Assembly: GCA_034190875.2 (NCBI GenBank)
Contig: CM067357.1
Coordinates: forward strand, 1,924,788 to 1,988,787
Direction of reading: 5' to 3'
DNA length: 64,000 bases
Source: Urechis unicinctus
Lineage: Eukaryota; Annelida; Polychaeta; Xenopneusta; Urechidae
The notes beneath the pieces are model-generated. The model did no database searches, had not been told where the DNA came from, and worked only from the letters and a program-made list of their open reading frames with translations. A program made the translations under genes and the position numbers. Positions 34,345 through 47,693 of the stretch are shown here, one piece after another. The number at the start of each line of letters is the position of its first letter. Within the stretch, counting starts at the first letter, position 1.

Positions 34345-34440
34345 GAAGCATGCCATTTCGTTTGGATGACCAAGGACTCCAGTTGGACTGCATCATCACC
34401 GATAGGCACACGAGTATCAATAAGTACATCCGTGATGACC
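34345..34440 (+). pseudogene. Short transposase-like remnant
   Basis: One frame here reads 'CIITDRHTSINKYIRDD', preceded by GLQLD. It resembles the (v/i)TDRH.si.KyiRe motif of a family of animal DDE-type transposase-derived proteins, in which HYYD.WH follows. The following sequence does not continue the match, so only a fragment remains. Recognition rests on a short motif. Confidence 0.3.
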
Positions 34441-34884
34441 AATGAACCAGGTGCACTTGCTGAAATGTATGACTACCCTGACAAGGAGGGGGCTGAGAGG
34501 CAGCATATGGAGAGGTTTCTTCTTTAGATGAGTCATGTAGTAAGGTATCTAAAGGTGATGATGAATGATGATGGTGGTAGTGATGGGGTAGGGGAGGGGT
34601 GGTGATGGAGTTGATGGTGGTGGCCTAAGCATTATATTGGTGGTTGGCCGATTGATATTTGCTTGTTTACAAGTAATATCTAAGCTCTGTTTATTTTTCA
34701 GCTTTGGCTTCAGCTAAGTCAAGCTTGTAACATTTAATTTTACCTATCTGTTAACAAGTGCACAAGGACATAACTATTTCTTATCATCATACTTACAAAA
34801 TAAATGGTAAATATTGGGGTTAAAATTCACTTTGAACATCAAAGGTCATTTCAAACTGGTGGTGTAAGATGACGAACAAACATT

Positions 34885-35045
34885 GGAGTTTAAGATCCTA
34901 TCGCCCAAATGGCACCACCCTGCATAGCACACAGTGGGATTTGAACTTGCCACATTTGGGAAACTAGACAAACACCCACCCTGCTAGACCACAGTTGTGG
35001 ACCTATCATCTTAAACATCATTGGTGAGGTAACCGCCACAATATG
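34885..35045 (-). mobile_element. tRNA-derived SINE fragment
   Basis: On the minus strand there is an A-box-like 'tgtggtctagcagggtggg' and, about 35 bp later, a B-box-like 'agttcaaatccc', the spacing of a polymerase III promoter derived from a tRNA. Adjacent sequence is AT-rich. I see no poly-A or clear target duplication. Confidence 0.55.
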
Positions 35046-35911
35046 ACCTCTGATGTTGAAAGTGATGTTAAACAACAATATTAACCATTTTTATTTTCAA
35101 ATCATCCAGCATGTGTATGGCTTTATGACTTAATTTGAATGTTAAATGGGTCTAAGGTAAGCTAATCTGTGGTGAAACTCAAACACTGTTATATGATTCC
35201 TCTTTGTGGCTTGCTGAGAATTAATTTTGTAAATATATATGTTGGACTGGTGTATATATTTTGCCATTTCTATTATCACAGACAAGTGAATAAGAACCAG
35301 ACATTGTTGGTATTTGTGAGCAGAATTGCATAAGCATTATTTGTATAATGTGCCCGCGAAATTTAATCATGATGATTGATGTGCAATGGCACAGGATATA
35401 TAAAATATCCTGCAAAAATTATTAAACGACTGTTAACATACTGTTATTTGAGTGATAAAATATCTTTTGTTCGAGATACAGGATACAGGAACAAGATGCC
35501 CTGCAGGTATGTCATGATTTTAGAATTGATGCTTCCTATCATTTTATGAATATGGTATAATGAATTAGGTGGACTGGCCTTAACTGAATTTTGTTGCTGG
35601 TTGTCATCAGCGTGTAGTATCATCATAGCTGAATGTAAATAACAGAATAAGACACATAATGCTTTTTTGTCCCTTTATTATTGTAATGCTGGCAGTTTGA
35701 AACCAACATAAACTGATTCACCCTTGGGAAATCATCTCTAATTTTAAGTACAGAACAAGCTGGCAATGGCACTCTATGATGTCTGCCTAGATTACCCCAT
35801 CACCACTGTACCAACTGCCGATATGCAGTGAATCGGAATAACCTGCAATAAAAAGAGTACATGAATATTTTTCATCAGTTATCATCTGAACCAGACCATT
35901 TTTAAGTATAT
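35046..35911. other. Non-coding, probably including the 3' UTR of the P2X7-like gene
   Basis: AT-rich, without recognisable frames. The part just left of 35912 would be the 3' UTR of the minus-strand exon. Confidence 0.4.
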
Positions 35912-36122
35912 TCACTCATGCTGAGTAGTAACTTTCTTCTTGTACCTCTGGATATAAGCACTATATGCTATTTCTAGTGTCGAGGGACGCAGGAACCCTG
36001 AGACAAATCCTGGGTGTGCTGTAATACAGGACGCACCCATAGATTTTACTTTCTCGAGAACTTGTGGAATTTCCTGGCAGCATTTACTCTCTGCTACTGT
36101 AATCATTGGCCCACATGAGCAC
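35912..36122 (-). CDS. P2X7 C-terminal-like domain protein, last exon
   Basis: After acceptor TACTAG (36124-36123 on the minus strand) this 211-nt exon encodes CSCGPM, then 'ESKCCQEIPQVLEKVKSMGA', then 'CITAHPGFVSGFLRPSTLEI' and an AYIQRY-type end, finishing at TGA (35914-35912). The Cys arrangement and the CIT.HPGF element fit the zinc-binding cytosolic domain found at the C-terminus of P2X7 receptors and in stand-alone proteins of many invertebrates. The split Trp codon joins exactly to the exon at 36284, giving LGNST-W-CSCG, as expected for the family. There is no channel domain nearby, so this is probably one of the stand-alone type. Confidence 0.6.
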
Positions 36123-36283
36123 CTAGTACAGAACATAATTACAATGAATAACTAGTTTTTCAGCAAACAAAAAATTGACATAAAACATGAATAAGAAGAT
36201 GACTTGAAGCAAGACTTAAGGACAACTGTAAAGTAAAGAGAAAAATATCTGCAAAGATTGTTTGGACTGAAATGTGCCAATAC

Positions 36284-36484
36284 CAAGTGCTGTTACCCAG
36301 TCGGCTCAAGTCCTCTTCTTTTTGAGGAGAATTTGCAGGCCTTGTCTTAGCTGGAGGTTCAAATCTGCATGTCTGTATGCCCCCCTTAGGTTCCTAGTTC
36401 CTCTTCTTGGTGAGACAAACACTCACTGCTGTAATCCAGCTCATCGCTTCCGGAGTTGTCTGTATATGAGGAAGATGAGGACAT
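36284..36484 (-). CDS. P2X7 C-terminal-like domain protein, upstream exon (one frame break)
   Basis: ATG 36484 begins a Ser- and acid-rich stretch ('MSSSSSYTDNSGSDELDYSS'). A second frame then reads 'CRFEPPAKTRPANSPQKEED' and LSRLGNSTW up to a donor (TTG|GTATTG) at 36284. The two frames are separated by a one-base slip near 36390, where a TAG or TAA closes either frame. It may be an inactivating mutation, a sequence error, or a sign that the true first exon is elsewhere. The RLGN..W element is typical just before the CxC of this domain family. Confidence 0.45.
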
Positions 36485-39400
36485 TTTGCTCCCTTGACAT
36501 ATAATAAAAGCGAAGTATAATGGCAGTTATGCACTGTACTAGGTGTAAGTAATAAATATAAAACTAATAAGGACAAGATAAAGTATGTATTATTGAGGTT
36601 GGTACCCCAGGTAATTCAAAGAACTAGTGTAAGGCCTTGAACTCTTTAAAGGCCTATGATATATGTAGTCATAAACATGTCACTGAACTTTGATCCTGTA
36701 CAATTCACTGGAGAGGTATATTCAATTGTAAGAGCTTATCCCTGATAGGTCTCGGTTCCCAAAACCAGTGCCAATATTTAAAATAAAATTGATATTTTCT
36801 GTTGTCAAGGAGAATATAAATTATTGAAATTTTATTCAATTTATAGCAAAAACGAAATATCGAGTGAAATCCCCATTTAATGTAGTATCACTTTTCATTT
36901 GCTATTAAATCAAATAAAAGCACAAGAAAAGATATTCTCCGTAACAGGACAGGCAAATGGTGAATCAATCATTGATAACCATTAAACGGGCCTGAAATCG
37001 AGGTGCAGACCTCTGTTCCAGTACTGCCTGTATTATCGCTCGGTCCCCTTTGGTTGACGTTTTCACCCAACATAATAGAAGTTTATCACAATTTAATGTA
37101 TTCTAGGCGAACAAGTACTCCATGCCACATTAAATGATGTGATTCGTTGCGGTATATGATGTACATGATGACGGTATAAAATACGATTATGCTCACAAAA
37201 ATACGATTATGCTCACAAAGTTTCATGATGTGCCGTATTTTAGTGCTCAAACAGAACAATTAGACAAAACTGTAGTAATAGAAACAGTCCTCGCGTCATT
37301 TTGTTTGCATGGAGGGTTTTGTAAGTCTTTAGCGAGTTCATCTGTCATTTTGACTTCGGAACCTCCGAAATTTCGCCGGCGGCGGCGTCCAATTCTAAAG
37401 AGCATTCAATGTGCGAGATGCTTAATTTTCAAGAAATATATAAAGTATATTTTACCAATTTCAGTATCGCATTTGACCTATTGTAACAATAATACAGAAG
37501 TAGGTGTGTAATATATCTGAATCTGAATCTGAATATATCGCCATGACAGCAACGTCATTGTACTTGGTTAGCACTTGACCAAGCGGCCTTCTAGTGATTG
37601 TAGCTAACCGCACTCAGATACGTCGACTCTGTCAATATTATATTTAATCACATATTATTGATAGCAGCATTAAATTGAGTTTTATGATAATGTAGCGAGT
37701 TGGTGATATGGCCTGTACTCAAACCTTGTGTGGTGATAGTAACAATTAAAGTGACCTAGTTTTTGATAGCTGCCGTATTATGTAGGTATCCCTGTTAAGC
37801 CAGGAATGCCTAGTGTTTGCAATATCTTTTATGAAAATTGATATGGCGAGGTAATGTATTCATTTACCTTAATTACTACAGTCTAGAGCGCAGAAAGTGC
37901 CACTGGCAAATTTCATCGCTGTATATATGTAGCGAATTTGCAGTGATTATATGCAGTTCAATATCAATCGACTACAGCTGAAAATACTCAAACACGAAAT
38001 TAGGCGGCAGTGATATGATGTAGTATTGATGACGTAATACACGGAACCTCGGCGTTTGCTGATGTGACCAATACATGCCGTTCAGGTAGTCCTGGTGAAA
38101 TGTATAATAATTCAGTTAAATGATGGTTCTGTTAAAATCAGTCAGGCAACATAAAATCATTTCAATAGCAAGCATGATTCACCGTCAGTTGACGTTATCC
38201 ACATATCAGTCCACACTAGATCAGAAGCAACTACATTGGTCCAGAGATCCTAACACACAAAGCTTATGACCACGTAGATGCAGTTGATGAAGCTCAAGTT
38301 TATATCTATATTCAAACTTGTATTCTGTATTTTGATAAACTGATATAAATGAATCTGATTCAGGCAGGGCTTTTGATTTGAACACTAAATGCGTATTTGA
38401 AGTTGGTTGTATTGGTTGAGCAGTAATTTATTCTGCAATGGCGAGTGATATGCCGTATAAATGTGACATCTGTGGATAGAGTTTGAGCCAGATGAGCCAT
38501 ATACAAATGCCTACATTGATTCAAGTTGCTAGATGGAGCATCCCTTTCAAATATAGACAACATATCCAATGCGATTCTGGCTGCTGAAAATTTAGGACGC
38601 TATGATAGTGCATGATATGTGTTCATCATAACGAGGCGAGCTTGTGTACACGGTAACAAATACGAGCGATGGGTATGCCGTTTACAATGCAAATTCAATA
38701 TGCATATAATGAGGTGGTCGTGTTCATAATTGTTGACATATATCTTGCTTGCTTATGCGTGCGTCTGATTTTTTTACGTATTTTCTTGTATCGCGGTATC
38801 ATAATGATTGCAAAATGGTCGTTTTCATAATTGTTGACATATCGTGACATGCGTTGTATGGTAAAGATGTTGATTGCAAAAATATAATTGGAATTCACAT
38901 CACACATCGGTGTGGCAAATGGCTAACCGTCCTACATGGCGGTCTTATGCCGTTTGAAATTACGGTTTATGCGCTGAGGATGATCAATGTTTACTCTATA
39001 CGATGCTGACTATTGGTCGTTCCTACAGTTGTAAAAACCATCTGCTCGTGTTTATAGGCTCAGTAGTATATATGCGCCAAGATATGCGCTGTGGTTTATC
39101 ATGTCATGGCGTGAACTAGAGCAGGCCATTAAAAGAGAGTGGTTTGTGTTGTGTAGTGATCATTACCATGTGGGGTACGTGAGACCAACTTTTCTGAAGA
39201 AGAGGAATCTAATAACGAAATGTATTTTGTGTTGGCCATCACTTTGTTGATCCCCATAAGGTACCTGGCTACCTCAACGTTATGTTGGGTCAGATGCCCT
39301 CGGCAGTAAATGCATGAAAGAGATTGCTGTAATGTAAGATTGTACTGATTATAGATTTCATTGTTGAACTGGTGCGAAATGGTTGTGGTACAAATCAGCT

Positions 39401-40179
39401 TATTCACTTGTGTGAATCACCACTTGTCAAGAGGTTCTAAACATCGCGCATTCTTAGCTAATAGAAATCAGTTGCTGCAGATTTGCAGGTAATATGTTTG
39501 CAGGATATGTTAGTTTCAATCGAACAAATGAGTCGCGCGGATTTTACATTATGGTCTAGAAATTTGAGGCATGTTGTTTGATCACCTTTATTAATGCACT
39601 TAATTACATTACAATCGTCGTGGCCGAAGCACTAAAGAAGAGGTGTTGTCAACAATACGCGTCCATTGGTCATGATTACGCCATGTCCATTCGGAGTAAT
39701 CCAAACATTTGTATGTGCCGTCGCGTTGCTTTATATCATTGTTAATGCAGCTTGGCGTTTCTCGGTCATTGGTGTAATTTGTGTACGTAACATCTTTGGC
39801 ATTAGCCAGTTGTTCTAAAAGGCTTGGGAAAGGGGTTTAAACATTGTCGATCAAGCAATCTTTTCGTGCTGACCGTGTGACAGAAACGGAGCACACAAGC
39901 GTCAGTGTCTTGAATGTGTCTTGAATGTGTCTTGAATGTGTCTTGAATGTGTCTTGAATGTGTCTTGATCGAATTATTGTATTGTTGTTTTATTATTTGA
40001 AATCTATTATTTGTTTTTAGTTCACCGTGGTTCACCGTGCATAAACGTTTTAAAGTGGTAAAACAATGTGTCAGAACGCCAATAAGCGATAACCAAGCCA
40101 GGCGTCTTCAGGTTAGCATACCTCTATAAAACTAGCAAAATGGCAGACACAGATAATCTTTGGTCTAAAATGCCGGTAT
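36485..40179. other. Non-coding stretch with small tandem repeats
   Basis: No gene is recognised. 37182-37220 holds two tandem copies of 'aatacgattatgctcacaaa'. A 27-bp piece near 38452 reads MPYKCDICG, then stops; it is probably a chance or very old zinc-finger remnant. 37360-37395 is locally CpG-rich. Confidence 0.45.
39905..39968 (+). repeat. 11-bp tandem repeat, about 6 copies
   Basis: The unit 'tgtcttgaatg' repeats without interruption. Confidence 0.95.
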
Positions 40180-42815
40180 CGGGTCAGTGCGCCCCCGGGA
40201 TTTCGACCTCGACGGGTCAATTTGACCTAGGCGGGTCGATTCGAAGCCTCGACGGGTCGATTCGTCCTCGCCGGGTCGATGCACCCCTGGGTCGATGTGA
40301 CCCCGGGACGATACGCCCCCGGGACAATACGCCCTCGCAATCATGTGCCCTTGTTTTACAGAAAGGAATATACTGAATGCTACATATTTCATTTAATAAA
40401 GGAACAGTATTAATGAATTTATATCTGTTGATATGAATCCGTACATCGCACCATTGCCCCCTTGAACAAAACATGTACAGACACAGAAACTGAGCACCCG
40501 AGAATGTGTGGTATATTTTATTTATGGCAGTAGCATATAATGTTATAATTGATCATTTATAAAAACTAGTGAAATGAAACAAGAATACGAAGTTAATAGA
40601 GGAATACGAAGTTAATTAAAGCTGAATCATGAACATCTGCATAATTTGCGCTTCTGAAGTCAGGAGGAAGCAGCAAGCTCTTGAGTGCGAGGGGTGCAGG
40701 CGTTGGCAGCACTGAACTTGCAACACAGGAGTGAGCCAGACCAACTACAGATTAGCTATCAAGACCTGCTTGGTATTTCGTGGAGATGTGGTGACTGCAC
40801 AACAGTCAGCATATTCAGCTCAATAGCCGAGAGCTCCAAAATATCTCCGACGCCAACCACTCTCGCCAATATGTACCCAGATAGGCAGCCCGTAGTGAGT
40901 GACATAGAAGTATCTCATCGCTCAACGGCGAATGACCTATTCTTCTCCGACACTTTTCCCTCATTCAGCCCCCCCAACCACTCTGCTGTGGAATCCGTTG
41001 CGGACGAAACTTTACCAACTCAGATCGCAGAACACACCCCAGTAACTTACACGATAGTCGAGAAAGGCAGCCGACTAGGGAATTCGTAACTGGTGGATAG
41101 CTTAGGCTACGCGTATTGCCTGAAAAAGGAGGGCCCTACTACAAACCAGTGGATTTGCAGCGTCCGCAACAGGAACCAACGATGCTAGGTGGGAGTATCG
41201 TAGAGGGATGGCTCCTTAGTCAGGGGAGTTTGCGACCACATCCACCCCGACGTCTCAAGAATAGAGGCTATGACCACCCTAAGTGCCCATGTCAAAAACA
41301 AGGCGTCCTCGCAACCATTCCGAACGGCCATGGCCCGAGTAGATGAAGTTCTCCGAAAATGCACATTAACTACCCAATCCTGCCAACCTCAAGAGGATGG
41401 CCAACCCGACAGACCACACGCCCTTAGGATTCCATGGATTTCATGTTATATCTCAAATCGCTCAGCCCGTTGTAGTAATGGGATATGAATTTCATGGCAA
41501 CACAGGAGTCTGGCTATGTACCAGGTAGTGAATGTTAAGTAATGTCGCGTATATTGTACACAGTGATTGTCAGTGATCCCCAATAGCATAGGCAGTTGGT
41601 TCAAATTATTTTCACTAATATTGTATGTATTCTTGTGTTTAGCTGGCAGAGGAGCATGTCCCCACCGATTTTTTTCTCAAAGATACCCGCGTGTATGACA
41701 AATGGCACTTTGCTATCATGTCCTCAGCCAATACACGTTAGAAGTCGTTCGACATCCATTCACCCAACTGCTAAGTGTGCATGGCTTCATAAAGTCAGGT
41801 GACTGTATGAAGCAGGTGCCTCTTGCCTTTTGTTTGATGAGCCGGAGGAGGAAGAAGGATTACAAGCGCGTGTTCAAAGCTCTGAAGAGGTCTTTGCCTC
41901 AGGAAGCCCAGGTTGAGACAGTCGTGACAGACTTTGAAAAAAGTATATTTCTTGGCTCTTACATGGTTAGGGCTGCGGTTCTTCTGGTTACGGTTAACAT
42001 CGGTTGAATTATGCAAGAAAGATGCTTTATGCGTGACAGGTATTTGGCAAGGCGTTCGAAAGGTATTAACTAACGTTCAGGTACGAGGGTGTGCCTTCTA
42101 CTGGGCCCCAGGCAAAGTACGGCGTCCTAAAAGTCAAGGATGTTGGACTTCTTTGCTGTTTGCAAGAAGATACACCGTCTCCTCTCTCTCCCCTTCATTC
42201 CAACGGAACACGTCGAGTCCCTGCGTTCAATGAAACTTCAAGACGAGGACCATCAACAACAGACTGCAGGAGCTCTTCGTAATGCACAGCTCCACCATCT
42301 GGCTCACATCAACTACCTGGGATGCCCATCGCAGTTGTAGTGTGTTTAAATTACGTTCACTCAGGTACAACAACGACGTCGAAGCTGGCACACCAGGGTG
42401 AACTCTAGGCCCTGGATGTCGCGTGGATGCCAACTGAACTTCTACAAGCTCACCTCACCATCCTATCATGTCATCCCGCCTGGTCCCCATTCAAGTCCGA
42501 CTGGTGTCAAAAGGAAAGCTCTGTCGACATCAACGAAAAACGTTCACAGATCTGCAAGTCAAGATAACCAAGCTGTGGGACAACTACGAGACCAAGAACA
42601 TCAGCGCATCCCAGCTTCGCCGTGTCTGCGGGAGAGTGGATGCTTCTATGTAGTATCATGTATGTTTTGTGAATGTTGAATAAAGAGCCCGAGATGTATT
42701 GAGTTATATGAATACATGTGGGGACTTTTAGTTCATATTCCTCTGTAAAACGAGGGCGTATCATTGCGGGGGCGAATCGACCCGAGGGCGGATCGCCCCG
42801 GGGCGCACTGACCCG
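40180..42815. mobile_element. Mutator-like (MULE) DNA transposon with GC-rich inverted ends, decayed
   Basis: The outer end 'cgggtcagtgcgcccc' at 40180-40195 is the reverse complement of 'ggggcgcactgacccg' at 42800-42815. Further in, both ends carry ATACGCCCTCG and TTTTACAGA..GGAATAT in inverted orientation (left to about 40385, right from about 42730), separated by variable GC-rich 'gggtcgat' units. The span of about 2.6 kb encloses transposase remains. The target duplication could not be fixed. Confidence 0.75.
40629..42656 (+). pseudogene. MULE transposase with N-terminal PHD-like zinc finger, many breaks
   Basis: The ATG at 40629 starts with a Cys/His region, 'MNICIICASEVRRKQQALEC' and CRRWQH; after a stop and frame slip it continues with 'DLLGISWRCGDCTTVS', a PHD-like zinc finger. 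About 900 bp later (from about 41700) come transposase pieces: [20 protein letters not shown] and '[12 protein letters not shown]' (a catalytic Asp region), then VRGCAFYWAP, a decayed form of the HGC.FHW motif of MULE transposases. The C-terminal part (42468-42653) is open and reads 'LQVKITKLWDNYETKNISA' to a stop. Order and motifs agree with animal MULEs; frameshifts and stops make it inactive. Confidence 0.7.
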
Positions 42816-45590
42816 CAAACGTTTTGACGTTTAATAATAGGGAATGAGTTAGTCTGATTACATATGCGCCAACGCACCACACACTAGCGCTCTGGCTTTT
42901 AAATTCCATGTGGGTTGTTTGACTATAACTTAGTTCACTTTACAAATGGGAGGGATATGTCCCATGTCAGATCAATGTTGGATCACTTAAAATATATTTC
43001 AATAAACCTTCGATATCAAAGTACGAACGTGATAATTTATCCATCTGCGTTCCACTACCTGTATGGTATTAACTTCTGGTTTATAGCACAGAGCTGTCTG
43101 CCACTTAAAGCCGCCAATATAGGTGTGATGTAAGCGATATTGGCCGTTTCAGACGTATATAGAGACTGGATGCCGCTAGGATATGTATGTTTATGTATCC
43201 AAGTGTTATCTCCAAACATTAGATCTTTATCATAATTGAACTCCATGTTGTTCAACTAAATGCATGGTAAAACACTACCCAACCTGTATCACACATTTGC
43301 AATGATTCTGCACATTACAATACAGAAAGAAACTTATTGCGTTCTCTAACCTTGCAGCTGCCTTTCTCATCCCTTCCTGCTCAATAACGTTATGATCCCG
43401 CTCTTGCCTCAACCGCTTTATATCACCCTCTCCGCCTCTTTCCCTAACACACTCAATATGCCTGCATCAAACTCAAGCTCATTCTTGTGTGTGCCCATTC
43501 TGCCCCCCATCCCCCACCTTCTGCCTTCCCCTATCACCCCATGTTGTTCTCGCCATGTACTTCCCACCGTTCATATCCCTATTTCCCTCCTAGTCCGTTC
43601 ATGGCTCTCCTTCCCTCTTAGTTCCTTCCTCCCTCTATATTATCTGATGACTTAAATCCATACAAGTTGTCATTCCCTGTAATTCGTTGTCCCTGCCTTC
43701 GCGGGTACCATTAATCATGTTTTTACTTTTATTGCCAGGACCAATAACTGATCTGCGTCTGCCAAATGGCGCATATCGTATCGTCAATTAAGTAATCAAT
43801 CATTTATTTAAGTATTTATTAACTGCTGTTAGTGGTCAGACCCATTATATTTTATAGACCGCAAAATTCGCTGGCCATTTGAATGACAGCTAAGATGACA
43901 AATATTGACTTGTCATATCATTCTCGAAGCAAATGATAAACGCACCATTAATATTTTGTACTATTTGAAAATGGTGTGTAACTTGAACATGCTCGAATTC
44001 ATCGATTAACTCTTGAGGCAATTGGCTGAATCAGTCTTCATCACAGAACATCATCGCTTTGGACAATGACGTCATAATTGTCACAAGCATTACCTCGCTT
44101 ATGACAAGTCTTATAACTTCTCATCAGGCCATCATCTGAACCATATATATTCCTATTGGCGATGAATCTATGCTCATCCAAGATAAAGACACATTGTCAC
44201 GTAGATAAGGCTAGATATCATGATCAGTTGGTGGTGTATGTATGCTCTGTATCAGTGGTCACTCGCTATTGACTTGTGAGTAAGCGGCATGTGCATGGCG
44301 TGGGATGGTTTATCGGAGGCTCACATACACATAACACTCTCTGACCAAACTGTAAGGAGCACGATATTAGTTTTGTGCAGTTCAATAGCAGCCATCGCTT
44401 ATGTTGCACTTGAAAGATTGTGTAACGAAAGCTATGATCGATTATTTACTCTGTTCATGGACCGTGTCGGCTTATATGAGCATTTATCATCCAATGAATA
44501 TGAAGCATATTACAAAAAGGTAACGCGTTGATGAGTTCGAATGGGAACAACCTGCTGCTATGAATTAGTGGAGCTGATGAATGATTCATTGTTTGCTTAA
44601 TGCATTCCTCAATTATTTGACGTTGACCCCAGAGCCGTTCATCTCACACACTGCATCTCTTTGTGTACAATCATGTTTATTCTTTTGCCATTACTTAAGA
44701 TGATTCCTTGCTTAATGGTAATGAAGTGGTTATAACATTATGCCACATGGCTCTAAGACATTACTTGTATGGGAGGTATGTCATGGTGGGTTACTTCCGG
44801 TGGCCGTAAGCTGGCTCGACATAAGGCAGATGGCTCCCATTTTGATACGCCTTCAATGAAAAATAAATAACCCATCATTTTGCGCAAAATATCAAAGGCC
44901 ATTCGAATAAAATTATCTGTGAAAACTTAACAATTACTTTTTATACTCAACGCCGGAGAGATAGATAATCTGTCGCAGCAACAAAGGTAGTTGGTCACGC
45001 AATTTGCCATCACATGAATATTTTATTACTTGAAGCTACAATACGTTTCATTTGTCGATCTGATCATACTCGAATTGTCCTGTGATTCAAGGGCATCGTT
45101 CTATTCACGTACAAAATAAATTTGATTTACTGAGTTGGATCAATGTCGGTGGGAATAACCGATCTTACGCGTTCATCATGCCTGTTGATCGATTCTAGCA
45201 TTACGACTTGACATCATAAGCCACGTCCATGAATCACAGTACCTGGTTTGGCTCATATTCCATACTGACCTTACAAGCAAGTGCAGTTGGCTTCTATATT
45301 TTTAGAGACCGAATCATATAGAGTTAACATCAGATACTGTTAGAGAACCAGTCAGAGCAAGATTAGATCGGCCTATGTACAACAATGGTAATGAGACGAA
45401 ATAATGAGTTTCACGAAGATGTGCGGGAGTAACTACTTTCTGACTGCTTGTTGTCCAGATCATCAATTGCATTGACAAGGCTGATCCTGAAAACAATCGA
45501 AACGTGGACTGTGAATCAAAACATGGGTTACTCCACAAGGAAATGCAATGCAGTTCTGTATACAATCCATAAGCAAAGCTTAATCATTGA
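42816..45590. other. Non-coding stretch, no gene seen
   Basis: Includes a pyrimidine-rich zone (43360-43660) that keeps a frame open by composition only. The small frame at 44289-44531 has no motif. Confidence 0.45.
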
Positions 45591-45596
45591 AAAGTG

Positions 45597-45597
45597 C

Positions 45598-45633
<36 letters not shown>
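45597..45633. repeat. (GT)n microsatellite
   Basis: About 37 bp of GT/GC-GT dinucleotides followed by 'atata'. Confidence 0.95.
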
Positions 45634-45638
<5 letters not shown>

Positions 45639-45649
45639 ACTGCAAAACA

Positions 45650-47200
45650 GACGAGAAGTATGAGTGCAGACGCACAAGATTTTTAAACAGATGAAAATCT
45701 TGCTTGATTACAAAATCTAACACCCTTCCTGGGGGAAGGGAGGATTGTGTTTGCTATTTCCCTCGCTCTCCTGCCAGTGCTCCACCTCTGACAAGATTTC
45801 TATCATTATTATAATCAATGCCGAGTGATGCCTGTCATCTGGAATTTTTTGCATAATTCATCTGAATCGTTCCTATCCAAGTGATTCATATTCTTTGCAA
45901 TTGCATACTATTTGTTATGGATTGAGGCTTCTCGGAAGGGTAACAAACACGTTATATACTCGCGTGGCGGCAGTAATAACAGCGGATTTATCAAAGTACC
46001 AACATTGTTATATCGGTTTTCCCTCGAAGATACGTAGCAGAATTGCACTAAAGAGTACACAATACTTCCGAAATACATTTTCATCATAATGTGCTTACAA
46101 GTTAACGAACGATCATGGAAATGCAGCTTACAAATGATGAAATTATCTGCTCTTCAGTGTGCCTGACACCGATACAATCACAGCACACACTGACTATCCC
46201 ACATGTCCCATGATCATTTGATGAATTTCATGCAAGGTCTCATCTGTATGGTTGTTATACTTAGATCCGGTGGCATCAAACAAGTGGCATCTGGAACAAG
46301 GGCAATGGCTTCGTCTGATGAGCTCAATGCACACCAAACATGTATTACCAACTCGTAAATATTGTACCAGCATTTTTAATATATATCCGGCACATGCAAC
46401 GGATGCATAGACTGAAGAATCCTGTTGTACGAAGTAATATATCTACGACAGCAGCAACTGGTCAACGTTTTCACCAGAATGGCGTCATCTCGATACACCT
46501 GTTTAGGGATTGCTTTGAACAATTTTATCATTCAATAAATACAATATAATGGTATTGAAACATTAAAACTGATTCTATTTGATTTTATTTCGCTTCAGGC
46601 TGCCGCATCCACCAAATGCGGGGTGTATTCTGTGAACTTGCTAACTGTATAAAACAAATATTTTTTTGTAATTTTCATCGCCCTGATCGAAATTGACCCA
46701 CTCACTATTTCAATAGAGCCTCCTATTCAGGTGAAGACATAAGATCGAGTTTCGTTGGCTTTGGGGGAGGTCGGATGGTTATTGAAATACCAAGATACCA
46801 AGCGTATAAACCAAGCATCATGTTCACTGCTGAGGCAGTTTGTCTTTCTATTAAACATGCGAATATTGTACACGAATTGCAGTTACTCACTTAAGGCGGC
46901 ATCTTCTATTGCCTCAGCTTCCATTTGCTTTATGCCCACAACTGTATTTATAGGGCAAGAAGACTGGGATTTCAAAACAATTGAGTGTAATATTACTGTG
47001 TATTTATACATAAAGGAATACTGCCAACAAATGACACAACTTGATTTGTATATTAAGCACCCAATTCATACTTACCGCCACATCCAGGTGAAGGAATTCT
47101 AAACATTTTTCAAAGCTTCGTCTGTCCCTTATCTCTAAACATTAAAGAAATGAACATATTTATAACTAGAAGCCTTGACGGTTCTTTTGACCCATTGGTT
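45650..47200. repeat. Dispersed repeat modules
   Basis: 45733-45832 is a minus-strand copy of the 'gagggagggaatt' module. 46240-46560 matches 61590-61920 ('gtggcatctggaac', 'aacgttttcaccagaatggc', 'agggattgctttga'). 46600-47000 matches 50630-51110 and 63020-63310 ('ctaagcgtataaacc', 'gctgaggcag', 'gtctttctat'). No coding sequence is supported. Confidence 0.7.
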
Positions 47201-47624
47201 GCCACTATTAAGGTTTAGAAGTGGGTTCATAATCAGACCTCTTTGAAGCATGGTATGTTGCGTTAAAGAATGATAGATCGGCGTATAATGTCTGAGTGAT
47301 TGTAACCTCCAAGCTCCATTTTGCATAAAATAATCGACGAAGAATGTCCCTTCCTGTCAGAGCACAGAAATGCAGAATTGGCCGGGTATAGAATGTGACT
47401 GATATTGACCCACATAGTTGATAGTCATAGGTTAGAATAACCAAAAGGAGTAATTCACAGTTGGTCTGCCGTCTAGATAAAATGGGAAATAAAATCGAGA
47501 AGTTAAGGCTTTGTAAATTGATGTAATGTGTATCACGTTCGGAAATATCGACGCAATAGCAACGCCATGTGTTGCTCAACGAATCGTAATTCAATATTGA
47601 GTATTTGTTTGATGGCACATGTCG

Positions 47625-47652
47625 TCTCTCTCTCTCTCTCTCAATCACTCAC

Positions 47653-47693
<41 letters not shown>

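Noticed and set aside
38440-38480. MPYKCDICG text, possible zinc finger
   Set aside because: Only nine residues before a stop; too short to support.
43360-43660. Pro/Leu/Ser-rich open frame
   Set aside because: It is kept open by pyrimidine-rich composition.
44289-44531. 80-codon frame with a short hydrophobic stretch
   Set aside because: There is no signal-peptide pattern or homologue that I recognise; it is likely chance.
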